NCBI RefSeq assembly: GCF_003096415.1
Contig: NZ_QEKH01000011.1
Coordinates: 1-64,000 of the forward strand
DNA length: 64,000 bases
Reading direction: 5' to 3'
Source: Victivallis vadensis
GTDB taxonomy: Bacteria > Verrucomicrobiota > Lentisphaeria > Victivallales > Victivallaceae
The position numbers were made by a program, and so were the translations under genes. The first letter of the stretch is position 1, and each line of letters begins with the position of its first letter. Below are positions 53,847 to 62,807 of the stretch, piece after piece. The notes under the pieces were generated by a model. It searched no databases. It had not been told where the DNA came from and saw only the letters and a list, made by a program, of their open reading frames with translations.

Positions 53847-54893
53847 ATGATCAAGTGCGGGATCATCGGCTGCGGTGTGATTGCGCCGACCCATATCGAA
53901 GGCTACCAGGCTCTTTCTGACGTTCAGGTCGTCCATCTGTGCGATCTCATACCGGAACGGGCCGACAAACTCGGCGAAAAGTACGGTGTCGCGCGCCGTT
54001 CCACCGACTACCGCCGGCTTCTGGCCGATCCCGAAGTCGATCTCGTCAGTGTCTGCACCGATCACGCCAGCCACGCTCAAATCGTGGTCGACGCCCTGAA
54101 CGCCGGTAAACACGTAGTCTGTGAAAAATCCCTCGGGCGCGTTCCGGCCGACCTCAAACGCATGTGCGATACCGCCAAGGCGCATCCGGAGCTGGTCGCT
54201 TCCGGCATCTTTCAGCACCGGTTCCAGCCCGCCAACCGCACCCTGAAGCAGATGGTCGCGGCAGGCAAATTCGGCAGGATCATCGCGGTCAACCTCGCTT
54301 TCAGCTGCCTGCGCACCGATGAATATTACAACAAGGACGCCTGGCGGGGCACCTTCGCCGGCGAAGGCGGCGGCATCCTGATCAATCAGGCGATCCATCA
54401 CCTCGACCAGCTCCGCTATGTGTTCGGCGACATCAAACGGCTCGTCGCACGGACCGCCAACCTGACCCATCAGGGCGTGATCGAGGTCGAAGACACCGCC
54501 GCTTTCGTAATGGAATTCAAGTCCGGCGTCTTCGGTACCGTGGTGGCGACCAACTCCGCCGCTGTCGAATGGCGCAGTTTCCTGTCCCTGATCGGCTCCG
54601 AGCTCTGTCTCGAATACGCCAATGAGGTTCCGGTACACGTCGAAGGCAAGAGCGCCGAACTCGCCAAAGAAGTCGAAGCCGCCCTCACCGTCAAAAACGA
54701 CACCCCGGTTGTCGGCAAGAAGTATTACGGTGTCGGTCACACCGACCAGCTCGCCGATGTGATCGACGCGATCCGCGAACACCGCGCTCCCGCCGTCACC
54801 ATCGAAGACGCCGCCGACAGTTCGGCACTGGTCATGGCCGTCTACGAATCCGCCGCCAAAGGCGGCTGGGTCGATGTCCCCGACTATCGCTGA
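53847..54893 (+). CDS. Gfo/Idh/MocA-family oxidoreductase
   Basis: A 348-residue NAD(P)-dependent oxidoreductase. The Rossmann motif GIIGCGVIAPTHIEGY is at the N-terminus, and VCEKSLG in place of the usual EKP supplies the catalytic-region lysine. The second domain carries GGGILINQAIHHLD. Members oxidise or reduce sugars, inositols and sugar acids; the substrate is not determinable. GAGG precedes the ATG at 53847. It is convergent with lysS across a large inverted repeat. Confidence 0.9.
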   Translation: MIKCGIIGCGVIAPTHIEGYQALSDVQVVHLCDLIPERADKLGEKYGVARRSTDYRRLLADPEVDLVSVCTDHASHAQIVVDALNAGKHVVCEKSLGRVPADLKRMCDTAKAHPELVASGIFQHRFQPANRTLKQMVAAGKFGRIIAVNLAFSCLRTDEYYNKDAWRGTFAGEGGGILINQAIHHLDQLRYVFGDIKRLVARTANLTHQGVIEVEDTAAFVMEFKSGVFGTVVATNSAAVEWRSFLSLIGSELCLEYANEVPVHVEGKSAELAKEVEAALTVKNDTPVVGKKYYGVGHTDQLADVIDAIREHRAPAVTIEDAADSSALVMAVYESAAKGGWVDVPDYR

Positions 54894-54912
54894 ATTCTTT
54901 TTTCGCACTCCC

Positions 54913-55175
54913 CACTCCGACATCGGGGATTTCGCCTTCGGCGACCAAGGCGCTTCGCCCTTGGAACCCGACCGGCAAGGTGCCGGTGCCGAATACTTGA
55001 GATCCGGGAAAACCGTTCCGGTTTTCCCTCCGGAAGGGGGAGGCTCTGGTAGAGACAGGCAGGGTTGTACAGGAGCGGCACACCGCTCCGGTCGGCGCAA
55101 AGCCCGCTTTTTTGCGGGCTTTAGGCACTCCCTGCGCCTGCTGCCGCCGGAGGTCACGCGCGGAACCTCCAGATG
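54913..55175 (+). repeat. Left arm of a 263/261-base inverted repeat
   Basis: A near-identical inverted partner lies at 55381-55641. It contains at least five hairpins in series, including ACCGGCA-AGG-TGCCGGT (54971-54987), GGGAAAACCG-TTC-CGGTTTTCCC (55006-55028), GGAGCGG...CCGCTCC and AAAGCCCGC-TTTTTT-GCGGGCTTT (55099-55122). Confidence 0.9.
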
Positions 55176-55380
55176 TTAACCGGATGATGTGAAATTACAC
55201 TCATGGAGGCTGAACCCTCCTCCCTACCTTTTCATACAGGTAAGGTTCAGTAAGGCTCGTACTCAAAGATATGCTTGCCTGTGATGTGCCAGTTGTATTG
55301 TTGCCTGACCTCGCTTTGCGTATATCGGCAGATAAATTCTTATCAGCCTCCATCAGGGTATCTGTCTATTACCCGGTCAG
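55176..55380. other. Spacer between the inverted arms, possibly a structured RNA
   Basis: 205 bases with no gene. It holds a nested hairpin CTGAACC...TACCT...AGGTA...GGTTCAG (about 55211-55250) and CAGATA...TATCTG enclosing GATAA-ATTC-TTATC (about 55329-55365). It is less GC-rich than the arms. Confidence 0.45.
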
Positions 55381-55641
55381 CATCTGGAGGTTCCGAGCGT
55401 GACCTCCGGCGGCAGCAGGCGCAGGGAGTGCCTAAAGCCTGCAAAAAAGCAGGCTTTGTGCCGACCGGAGCGGTGTGCCGCTCCTGTACAACCCTGCCTG
55501 TCTCCAGCAGAGCCTCCCCTCCCCGGAGGAAAAGGCGGTACGCCTTTCCCGGCTCTCGTACCCGGCGCCGGCACCTTGCCGGTCGGGTTCCAAGGGCGAA
55601 GCGCCTTGGTCGCCAAAGGCGAAATCCCCGATGCCGGAGTG
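55381..55641 (-). repeat. Right arm of the 263/261-base inverted repeat
   Basis: The inverted partner of 54913-55175. Where it differs, several changes are paired within hairpins: AAAGCCTGC-AAAAAA-GCAGGCTTT (55434-55457) and AAAGGCG-GTA-CGCCTTT (55531-55547). It ends 8 bases before the lysS stop. Confidence 0.9.
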
Positions 55642-55648
55642 TGGAACC

Positions 55649-57166
55649 TTACTTTTTGAGCTTCATCTGGGGGAACAGGATCACGTCGCGGATGGATTCC
55701 GCACCGGTCAGGATCATGACCAGACGGTCGATGCCGACGCCCATGCCGCCGGCGGGAGGCATACCGTGTTCCAGGGCGACGAGGAAGTCTTCGTCCACCT
55801 TTTCGGCGAGCACATCGCCCTCCTGCTTGTTTTTCTCGAACTGCTCCATCAGGCGTTGACGCTGGATGATCGGATTGTTGAGCTCGGAGTAGGCGGGGGC
55901 GACTTCAACGCCGTTGATGCCGAGTTCAAAAACGTCCACATGGGTCGGATCGTCCGGGCAGCCCTTGGCGAGCGGCAGCAGTTCGACCGGAATGCGGGTC
56001 ACGAAAGTCGGCTGAATCAGGGTCGGTTCGACGAGTTTTTCGTAGAGTTCGTTGGTCACGTCGAGGTCGGACATGCCGGTGTGAACGTCGAGTTTCAGCT
56101 CCTGCCCGCGTTTGATCCGCTCCTCCGGGGTGAGCTGGAACCAGTCCGCCCCGCCCTTTTCCTCGCAGAGTTCGTTGTAGGTCGCGCGGCGCCACGGCGG
56201 GGTCAGGTCGATCACCTTGCCGTTGCCGTGGTCGATTTTCAACGTGCCGACGGTCTTCATCGCGACGGTGGTGATCAGAGATTCGATCAGCTCCATCATG
56301 GTGCGGCAGTCGCCGTAGGCCTGATAGATTTCCATCATCGTAAATTCCGGGTTGTGGCGGCGGTCCATGCCCTCGTTGCGGAAGTTCCGGCCGAGTTCGT
56401 AGACCTTCTCGAAGCCGCCGACCAGCAGCCGCTTCAGATAAAGTTCGGGGGCGATGCGCATGTACATCGTCGAACTCAGCGCCTCGTAATAGGTGGTGAA
56501 GGGGTTGGCCGACGCGCCGCCCGCGAGCGCCTGCAGCATCGGGGTTTCGACCTCCATAAAGCCGCGCCCGTTCATGAAATTGCGGATTTCGGCCAGAATG
56601 CGGCTGCGCAGCTTCAGCACCCGGAAACTCTCCTCGTTGGTGATCAGGTCGAGGTAACGCTGGCGGTAGCGCTGTTCGATATCGACGAGGCCGTGATACT
56701 TTTCCGGCAGCGGACGCAGTGACTTGGAGAGCAGCGTGCACTCGTGGACGCGGATGGTCAATTCCCCCATGCGGGTCACGAAAGTCGGTCCCTTGATGCC
56801 GACGATGTCGCCGATATCGAGCTTTTTGAAGATGGCGAACGCTTCCTCGCCGATCTCGCTCTTGCCGACGAAAAGCTGGATTTTGCCGGTGCTGTCCTTG
56901 AGGTCGGCGAAGATCGACTTGCCCATGCCGCGCTTGGCCATCAGCCGGCCGGCGACCACGACTTCGGGGCCGAATTCGCCTTCGGCGGGAGCCTTGAAAT
57001 CGGCGCGGACCTGTTCGATCATCTGTGCGCCGGGAAAAGCCTGGCCGTAGGGATCGATCCCGGCGGCTTCCAGCTCCTTGAGCTTGGCGAGGCGCTGGGC
57101 GAACAGTATGTGCATATCCGGTTCCGCCGGCTCCGCGGCCGGGACATTTTTCGTTTCATCGCTCAT
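55649..57166 (-). CDS. lysS: Lysyl-tRNA synthetase, class II
   Basis: A 505-residue class II synthetase. The N-terminal OB-fold anticodon domain (about 65-175) precedes motif 2 (RNFRNEGMDRRHNPEFTMMEIY) and motif 3 (GGMGVGIDRLVMIL). It charges tRNA-Lys. Single gene, divergent from hppA, with promoter-like boxes at 57223-57251. Confidence 0.97.
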   Translation of the reverse strand: MSDETKNVPAAEPAEPDMHILFAQRLAKLKELEAAGIDPYGQAFPGAQMIEQVRADFKAPAEGEFGPEVVVAGRLMAKRGMGKSIFADLKDSTGKIQLFVGKSEIGEEAFAIFKKLDIGDIVGIKGPTFVTRMGELTIRVHECTLLSKSLRPLPEKYHGLVDIEQRYRQRYLDLITNEESFRVLKLRSRILAEIRNFMNGRGFMEVETPMLQALAGGASANPFTTYYEALSSTMYMRIAPELYLKRLLVGGFEKVYELGRNFRNEGMDRRHNPEFTMMEIYQAYGDCRTMMELIESLITTVAMKTVGTLKIDHGNGKVIDLTPPWRRATYNELCEEKGGADWFQLTPEERIKRGQELKLDVHTGMSDLDVTNELYEKLVEPTLIQPTFVTRIPVELLPLAKGCPDDPTHVDVFELGINGVEVAPAYSELNNPIIQRQRLMEQFEKNKQEGDVLAEKVDEDFLVALEHGMPPAGGMGVGIDRLVMILTGAESIRDVILFPQMKLKK

Positions 57167-57222
57167 TTTTGTGATGACTCCGCTTATTTGAAGGTTGAAT
57201 GCAAAATAAAACAGACAAAATT

Positions 57223-57251
57223 AATGTAACACCATTCCCGGCATCTTGCAA
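57223..57251 (-). promoter_or_regulatory. Possible promoter of lysS
   Basis: On the minus strand TTGCAA and TACATT are spaced by 17 bases, about 57 bases upstream of the lysS start. Confidence 0.35.
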
Positions 57252-57448
57252 TTCAAAAAAATGAAACTATTGTAAATAAAACAAGTATTTCAACGGTGGA
57301 TTTTATGAGAATGACACGTCGATTGCCGAATTGTCCAGATAAATCACCTTTCCATCCATACTATTTCTTCCTCCGCAGCAGTATCATTAATCCGGGTGTC
57401 CGCATGGCGACTGCCATGTAACATAATAACCAAATCCCAGGGGGTTCT

Positions 57449-59887
57449 ATGAAAAAATTCCTGTCAGCGTGTCTGGTCATGTGCGGTCTCGCCGCGATGG
57501 CCGACACGGTCGTAACGGTGGAAGCCGTGGAAGAGATCGCGATCGGTGGCGGCGGCGAATCAGCCATGACCATGGCGCTCGGAATGCCGACGCTGTGGTG
57601 GAGCGCTCCGTTCGCGGCGGTGCTGGCGCTGCTGATGGCGGCGGTTTTCTACAAGAAAATGATCGCCGCCGATGAAGGTTCCGACCGGATGAAGGAGATC
57701 GCCGGGTACGTCCGCGAAGGCGCGATGGCTTACCTTTACCGCCAGTACAAGGTGGTGGGCGTGGTGTTCTTCGTGCTGTTCGTGATCTTCGCGGTGCTGG
57801 CGATCTTCAAGGTGCAGAATCCCTTTGTGCCGGTCGCGTTCCTGACCGGCGGTTTCTTCTCCGGCCTCTGCGGCTATATCGGCATGAAAACCGCGACCCG
57901 CGCTTCCAACCGGACCGCGCAGGCGGCCAGCGAGGGGCTGAACCGCGGCCTGCAGGTCGCGTTCCGTTCCGGCGCGGTGATGGGCATGGTGGTGGTCGGC
58001 TTCGGCCTGCTCGATATCTGTTTGTGGTACCTGATTCTCGACAAACTGGTCTATACAGCCGGACACATGGCGAACGGGCTGCATTTCCTCGGCATGGAGC
58101 TGGTTCCCGCCGGCTGTTCCGAAGTTGAAAAGCTGGTTCATATCACCACGACCATGCTGACCTTCGGCATGGGCGCTTCGACGCAGGCGCTGTTCGCCCG
58201 TGTCGGCGGCGGCATCTACACCAAAGCGGCCGACGTCGGCGCCGACCTCGTCGGCAAGGTCGAAGCGGGCATCCCGGAAGACGATCCGCGCAACCCGGCC
58301 ACCATCGCGGACAACGTCGGCGACAACGTCGGCGATGTCGCGGGCATGGGCGCGGACCTGTACGAATCCTATTGCGGTTCGATCCTCGCGACCGCGGCGC
58401 TCGGCGCGGCCTATGCCGCCCAGACCGCCGGAGCGACCACCGACATGGCGCTGAAGCTGGTGCTCTCCCCGATGATCGTGGCCGGTTTCGGCACGCTGCT
58501 GTCGCTGGTCGGCATCCGCATGGTCAGCTGCAAGGAAGGGGCAAGCCAGAAGCAGTTGCTCCGCAGTCTGCTGACCGGTACGCTCGGCAGTTCGGTGCTG
58601 ATCCTGATCGCGCTGCTGTTCCTGATTTTCATGGGCTTCATTACGTGGGGCATCTTCGGTTCGGTGGTTTCCGGCCTGCTCGCGGGCGTGATCATCGGCC
58701 AGGCGACCGAATACTACACCAGCGCGGAGTACAGACCCACGCAGGGTATCGCGTTCCAGGCCAAGATGGGCCCGGCGACCACCATTATCGACGGTCTGGC
58801 GACCGGCATGTATTCCGCCGGAGTTCCGGTGATCACGATTGTGGTCGGCATTCTGTGCGCTTACGGTTTCGCGGGCGGCTTCGCCCCGACCCCGGGAGCG
58901 TTTTCGATGGGACTCTACGGCGTCGGCTTCGCGGCGGTCGGCATGCTTTCGACCCTCGGCATCACGCTGGCGACCGATGCGTACGGCCCGATCGCGGACA
59001 ACGCGGGCGGCAATGCGGAAATGTCCGGCATGCCGCCGGAGGTCCGCCAGCGCACCGATGCGCTTGACTCGCTCGGCAACACCACCGCCGCGACCGGCAA
59101 GGGCTTTGCGATCGGTTCGGCGGCGCTGACCGCGATGGCGCTGCTGGCCAGCTATATCGAAGAGACCAAAATCTGGCTCGGCAAGTTCGATTCCGGCCTC
59201 GGTGCGGGCATCGACATGGCGGCGGCCAGCAAGATGACGATTCTGCAGTTCGTGGATAAAATGCAGTTGACCATCATGAACCCGCTGCTGCTCGGCGGAC
59301 TGTTCATCGGCGGCATGGCGGCGTTTTTGTTCTGCGCGATGACGATGAAGGCAGTCGGCCGTGCGGCCGGTTCGATGGTGGAGGAAGTCCGCCGCCAGTT
59401 CAAAGAGAAGCCGGGCATCATGGAGGGCAAGGATCTGCCGGACTATGCCCGCTGCGTCGCGATTTCGACCGCGGGCGCCCAGCGTGAGATGCTGGTGCCG
59501 TCGCTGCTGGCGATCGTGATTCCGGTGGCGACCGGCCTGATCCTCGGCATTCCGGGGGTGATGGGGCTGCTGGCGGGCGGTCTGGCGACCGGCTTCGTGC
59601 TGGCGACCATGCTGAACAACGCCGGCGGCGCGTGGGACAATGCGAAAAAATACATCGAAAACGGCGCGCACGGCGGCAAGAAGCTGCCGGACGGCTCCAA
59701 GAATCCGACTCACGGCGCGGCGGTGATCGGCGACACGGTCGGCGATCCCTGCAAGGACACCAGCGGTCCGGCGCTGAATATCCTGATCAAGCTGATGAGC
59801 ATGGTGTGCATCGTGTTTGCTCCGGTGTTCATCAAGTTCTCGCCGATGATCCAGGGCTGGTTCGGAATCAACGGGATTCTGCAGTAG
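57449..59887 (+). CDS. hppA: Membrane-bound cation-translocating pyrophosphatase (K+-dependent type)
   Basis: An 812-residue pump with about 16 helices after a signal-peptide-like start ([15 protein letters not shown]). The substrate-binding segments are [35 protein letters not shown] (in parts) and [16 protein letters not shown]. The motif [16 protein letters not shown] has alanine at the position that is lysine in K+-independent enzymes, so it should need K+. It resembles Na+-pumping relatives. It couples pyrophosphate hydrolysis to Na+ or H+ export. GGGGG precedes the ATG. Confidence 0.95.
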   Translation: MKKFLSACLVMCGLAAMADTVVTVEAVEEIAIGGGGESAMTMALGMPTLWWSAPFAAVLALLMAAVFYKKMIAADEGSDRMKEIAGYVREGAMAYLYRQYKVVGVVFFVLFVIFAVLAIFKVQNPFVPVAFLTGGFFSGLCGYIGMKTATRASNRTAQAASEGLNRGLQVAFRSGAVMGMVVVGFGLLDICLWYLILDKLVYTAGHMANGLHFLGMELVPAGCSEVEKLVHITTTMLTFGMGASTQALFARVGGGIYTKAADVGADLVGKVEAGIPEDDPRNPATIADNVGDNVGDVAGMGADLYESYCGSILATAALGAAYAAQTAGATTDMALKLVLSPMIVAGFGTLLSLVGIRMVSCKEGASQKQLLRSLLTGTLGSSVLILIALLFLIFMGFITWGIFGSVVSGLLAGVIIGQATEYYTSAEYRPTQGIAFQAKMGPATTIIDGLATGMYSAGVPVITIVVGILCAYGFAGGFAPTPGAFSMGLYGVGFAAVGMLSTLGITLATDAYGPIADNAGGNAEMSGMPPEVRQRTDALDSLGNTTAATGKGFAIGSAALTAMALLASYIEETKIWLGKFDSGLGAGIDMAAASKMTILQFVDKMQLTIMNPLLLGGLFIGGMAAFLFCAMTMKAVGRAAGSMVEEVRRQFKEKPGIMEGKDLPDYARCVAISTAGAQREMLVPSLLAIVIPVATGLILGIPGVMGLLAGGLATGFVLATMLNNAGGAWDNAKKYIENGAHGGKKLPDGSKNPTHGAAVIGDTVGDPCKDTSGPALNILIKLMSMVCIVFAPVFIKFSPMIQGWFGINGILQ

Positions 59888-59895
59888 GGGAAAAT

Positions 59896-59920
59896 ACTCC
59901 GCGCCGGCACGTTGCCGGTC
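59896..59920 (+). repeat. Left copy of a perfect 25-base inverted repeat
   Basis: Starts ACTCCGCG and contains CCGGCACGTTGCCGG; its exact inverse complement is 60281-60305. A hairpin GGGGGCGAAGCGCCCC follows, the counterpart of AGGGCGAAGCGCCT in the 54.9-55.6 kb arms. Confidence 0.92.
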
Positions 59921-60111
59921 TGGGGTTCGGGGGCGAAGCGCCCCGACCGTCGGAGACACTTGTGCGCGCAGCGCCCAGCCCCCGGAGCCTGATTGTAAAT
60001 CAGGCCGCGTAGCGCACAAGGTCTGCCGCCCGAAGGGCAGGCAGACCTTGCCTGCCTTTAAAATGGCAGGCTTTCCCCCGACGATAAAGCTCAAAAAGTA
60101 AACAGAATCAC

Positions 60112-60150
60112 AAAAAGCCTCACGAGAAACTCCGTGAGGCTTTCACTTTT
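60112..60150. terminator. Bidirectional terminator between the pyrophosphatase and phosphoesterase genes
   Basis: AAAGCCTCACG pairs perfectly with CGTGAGGCTTT across an 8-base loop, with A and T runs outside. It serves both convergent genes. The rest of 59888-60304 is hairpin-rich and shows no gene. Confidence 0.85.
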
Positions 60151-60280
60151 CATGATTCTGCGAGATGGGAAGCCATGCCGCTTTCGCGGCAGGCAGGTCT
60201 TACGGCCTTACGGCCTCCAGACCTCATGCGCTACGCGCATGGGCAGCCTCCGGCGGCCAGCGCTTTCGCCGCTGGACCAC

Positions 60281-60305
60281 GACCGGCAACGTGCCGGCGC
60301 GGAGT
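60281..60305 (-). repeat. Right copy of the perfect 25-base inverted repeat
   Basis: The inverse complement of 59896-59920. It reaches the stop codon of the phosphoesterase gene. Confidence 0.92.
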
Positions 60306-61144
60306 TACGCGACCTCGATTTCGCGTGCGCGGCCGAGAAAGCTGCCGGCGGTTACGTACTGGGTGACGTCCCCGTACAACGGTCCTTCCCAGTCATAGTG
60401 CAGATGCCCCGCCAACACCGCCTTCACCAGCGTCTGCCCCTTCAGGAAGTCGATGAATGCCAATGTATCCGCATCGGGGCATTGAGCGTCGTTCCGGGCC
60501 GGATGTTCCGCCGGGCAGCCCATCAGCGAAGCGGATTCCGCCTTGCGCACTTCGATCTGCTCCCGGTACAATTCCCGGGTGTAGAGCGGCACGTGAAGCA
60601 GCAGCAGAATCGGATACCCTTTCGCGATTTCCGCCCGGAACCGTTCCAGCTCCTGATGCCGAACTTGTCCATAGGTATTGTCGACGGCGACGAGGTTCAC
60701 GCCGCCGGCCAGACGGGCCGCGAAGCGCAGGTCGTTCGGAAACGCGGGGGCGACCAGCGGCAGGCTGTCGAGCTTGTACGCTTCGTCCTCTTGCGCCTCC
60801 CCGACATACTTGCTGAATTCATGGTTTCCCGCCGCGAAGAAGCAGTCGACCGAGGAAAGCTTTTCGCGGGCGAGTTCGAGGTTGCGGTATGACACGAAGT
60901 CGATCAGGTCGCCGGTGTGCAGGACCGGTTCATTGCGGCGGCGGGCGTAGTCGAACGCCGCGTCGAGGCCGCGCCGGCAGCAGTCGAAACCATGTTTGTC
61001 ATAGGCTTCGCGCCGCTGCCGGGCGAGTTCGCGCTTGCGTTCGCTGTCGCGCTCATCGGCGGAGATGAGGTGCGAATCGGTTACGTGGAGAAAGCGCAGC
61101 GGCTTTGCCACGCCGACGGTGATGCGGGTATGGATCGGAGTCAT
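60305..61144 (-). CDS. Calcineurin-like metallophosphoesterase
   Basis: A 279-residue cytoplasmic phosphoesterase with the five metal-binding motifs: HVTDSHL, HTGDLIDF, AAGNHEF, LLHVPLY and LAGHLHYDW. The substrate is unknown. It lies just downstream of the esterase gene, with only 16 bases between, so it is probably the last gene of the GH5-esterase operon. Confidence 0.9.
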   Translation of the reverse strand: MTPIHTRITVGVAKPLRFLHVTDSHLISADERDSERKRELARQRREAYDKHGFDCCRRGLDAAFDYARRRNEPVLHTGDLIDFVSYRNLELAREKLSSVDCFFAAGNHEFSKYVGEAQEDEAYKLDSLPLVAPAFPNDLRFAARLAGGVNLVAVDNTYGQVRHQELERFRAEIAKGYPILLLLHVPLYTRELYREQIEVRKAESASLMGCPAEHPARNDAQCPDADTLAFIDFLKGQTLVKAVLAGHLHYDWEGPLYGDVTQYVTAGSFLGRAREIEVA

Positions 61145-61160
61145 TTGGATTTCTTTTTTC

Positions 61161-62807
61161 TTATTTACAATATGTGGTCTGCGGCGTTTGCCGTTCGTCG
61201 AAAGCCGGGTAAACGGCGTGATCGCGTCCCTGATACATGGTCAGCCTGGCGGGCGCTTTCAGGCTGTTGTAGAGCACCCACACGCCGGAGGGGGGACAGA
61301 CCCAGTCGCTCAGTCCGGCCCTGATGGTTACCGGAGCCTTGACCCGTCCGGCGAAATTCACCGTATCGAAATAGCCCAGTCCGGGCCGGAGGTTCGGCCG
61401 CCAGCCGCGAATACGGCCGATGTTGACGCCGCCGAGGTCGCAGAGCCACGGCACCTCAAGCGAACAACTGCTGATCCCATCTGACAGCGCTGCGACGGCC
61501 ACCGTCTGGAAGGCACCCTGGCTGCCGCCGGAGAGATGGATGGTTTCGCCGTCCCATTCCGGCAGGGTGCGGCAGAATTCCAGTGCGCGCAGGTCGCGCA
61601 GAATCGTTCCGTTGAAGTAGCTGCTCTCCGGCCTGGCGTTCTCCCGGTCGCTGAAGCCGTAACTTCTCAATTCGCCGTTGGCAAGCGCGATGTAGTATGC
61701 CTGTTCCCGGCCGTTTTCAATCCCGTGCGGATTGACGGAGAAAGTGAGTTCATCCGGGTTTTCCTGCTCCGCTGCGCCGGCGATGCCGTATCCCTGATAG
61801 AAGATCCGCAGCGGCAGCGATTTCGGTTTCGCGGTCCGGGGGACAGCGAGATAGCCGGATACCGGCCGCCTGCCGGCACAGGCGATTTTCAGGTCGTAAA
61901 TCAGGCAGTGCTTGCTCTCCCTGACGAATTTTTTCTCCAGCACTTTAAGTGGAACGGCGGCGAGCGCCCGCTTCTGTCTGACCCAATAAGCGTCGAAATC
62001 CTCCGGCTCCGGCTCTCCGGGTTTCAGGGTATCCGCGGCCACACCGCCGCCCAGACCGTATTGGATGGGACGGCCGCCGCTTTGGGCGGGAGTTCCGTAG
62101 GCGGTGAGCAGCGTGGCTTTGGCCATTGCAAAACCGGGCCGGGCGAGTTTCCGGGTCACGACGGCGGTTCCGGCCTTGTCGAGCTTCCGGCAGAGCGTTT
62201 CGCTTCTGCCGTCGTCACCCGCGCAGACGATCTGAAGGAAGCCGGAAGCCGGTTTGCCATCTCTGGTGAGCCGGAAGGTGAATTTCATCTCCTCACCGGC
62301 CCGGTATTCGGCGTTGGCCCGGTCGACGGAACCGGTGAGCCGGTAGCCGCGGCAGTCGGCCGGAATATCTTCGATGATCCGGACATTGCGGAACCGGGCT
62401 GTCCCGGAAACCTCCTCCAACGCGAGTTCGATCCGCGCGGAACTGATATCGGCGGGGACTGTCACAGCGACCGCGTGCGGCGTCCACGGCCGGGTTCCCG
62501 AAAAATTTCCGGCCTGCGGGTAGCCGGCTTTGCCGTCGGCATGGTTCAGGACCAGCATCAGCTTCACACCGTTCCAGTAATTGGGTTTGGCCGAAACGTC
62601 CTGTTGTTCGATTTCAGCGGCGAGCATCACTTTTTTCCCGGCGATCCGTTCCACCGGAACCGGAATGGACGCCGCGCTGCGGCGGCCCGGTTTCGGCAGC
62701 GACACGCTCCACTGTCCGGCCGGTCCGGGATCGGGGGCGAACAGTACCGTTTCGGCCGCCAGAGACGCGGCGGACAACAGGACAAGCAGCAGCGGCAACA
62801 CTTTCAT
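61161..62807 (-). CDS. Secreted acetyl-xylan esterase (CE7-type) with N-terminal beta domain
   Basis: A 548-residue protein with a signal peptide (LPLLLVLLSAASLAAE). A carbohydrate-binding-like beta domain spans about 20-150, a linker domain follows, and an alpha/beta hydrolase starts from about 265. GGSQGAF gives the nucleophile, LSDWVCPPSG the acid and GRDHAVYP the base. It deacetylates glycans such as xylan. The ATG at 62807 has GGAG. It overlaps the GH5 gene by 4 bases. It is a distant relative of the pseudopilin-fused esterase at 36.4 kb. Confidence 0.87.
   Translation of the reverse strand: MKVLPLLLVLLSAASLAAETVLFAPDPGPAGQWSVSLPKPGRRSAASIPVPVERIAGKKVMLAAEIEQQDVSAKPNYWNGVKLMLVLNHADGKAGYPQAGNFSGTRPWTPHAVAVTVPADISSARIELALEEVSGTARFRNVRIIEDIPADCRGYRLTGSVDRANAEYRAGEEMKFTFRLTRDGKPASGFLQIVCAGDDGRSETLCRKLDKAGTAVVTRKLARPGFAMAKATLLTAYGTPAQSGGRPIQYGLGGGVAADTLKPGEPEPEDFDAYWVRQKRALAAVPLKVLEKKFVRESKHCLIYDLKIACAGRRPVSGYLAVPRTAKPKSLPLRIFYQGYGIAGAAEQENPDELTFSVNPHGIENGREQAYYIALANGELRSYGFSDRENARPESSYFNGTILRDLRALEFCRTLPEWDGETIHLSGGSQGAFQTVAVAALSDGISSCSLEVPWLCDLGGVNIGRIRGWRPNLRPGLGYFDTVNFAGRVKAPVTIRAGLSDWVCPPSGVWVLYNSLKAPARLTMYQGRDHAVYPAFDERQTPQTTYCK

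Noticed and set aside
54913-55641. Possible retron or diversity-generating element
   Set aside because: There is no reverse transcriptase nearby and no template/variable repeat pair with adenine-specific differences.
54874-55659. Mirror-image open frames in both arms of the inverted repeat, with similar peptides
   Set aside because: The peptides are similar only because the arms are inverted copies. Hairpin stems show compensatory changes instead of codon-like substitution.
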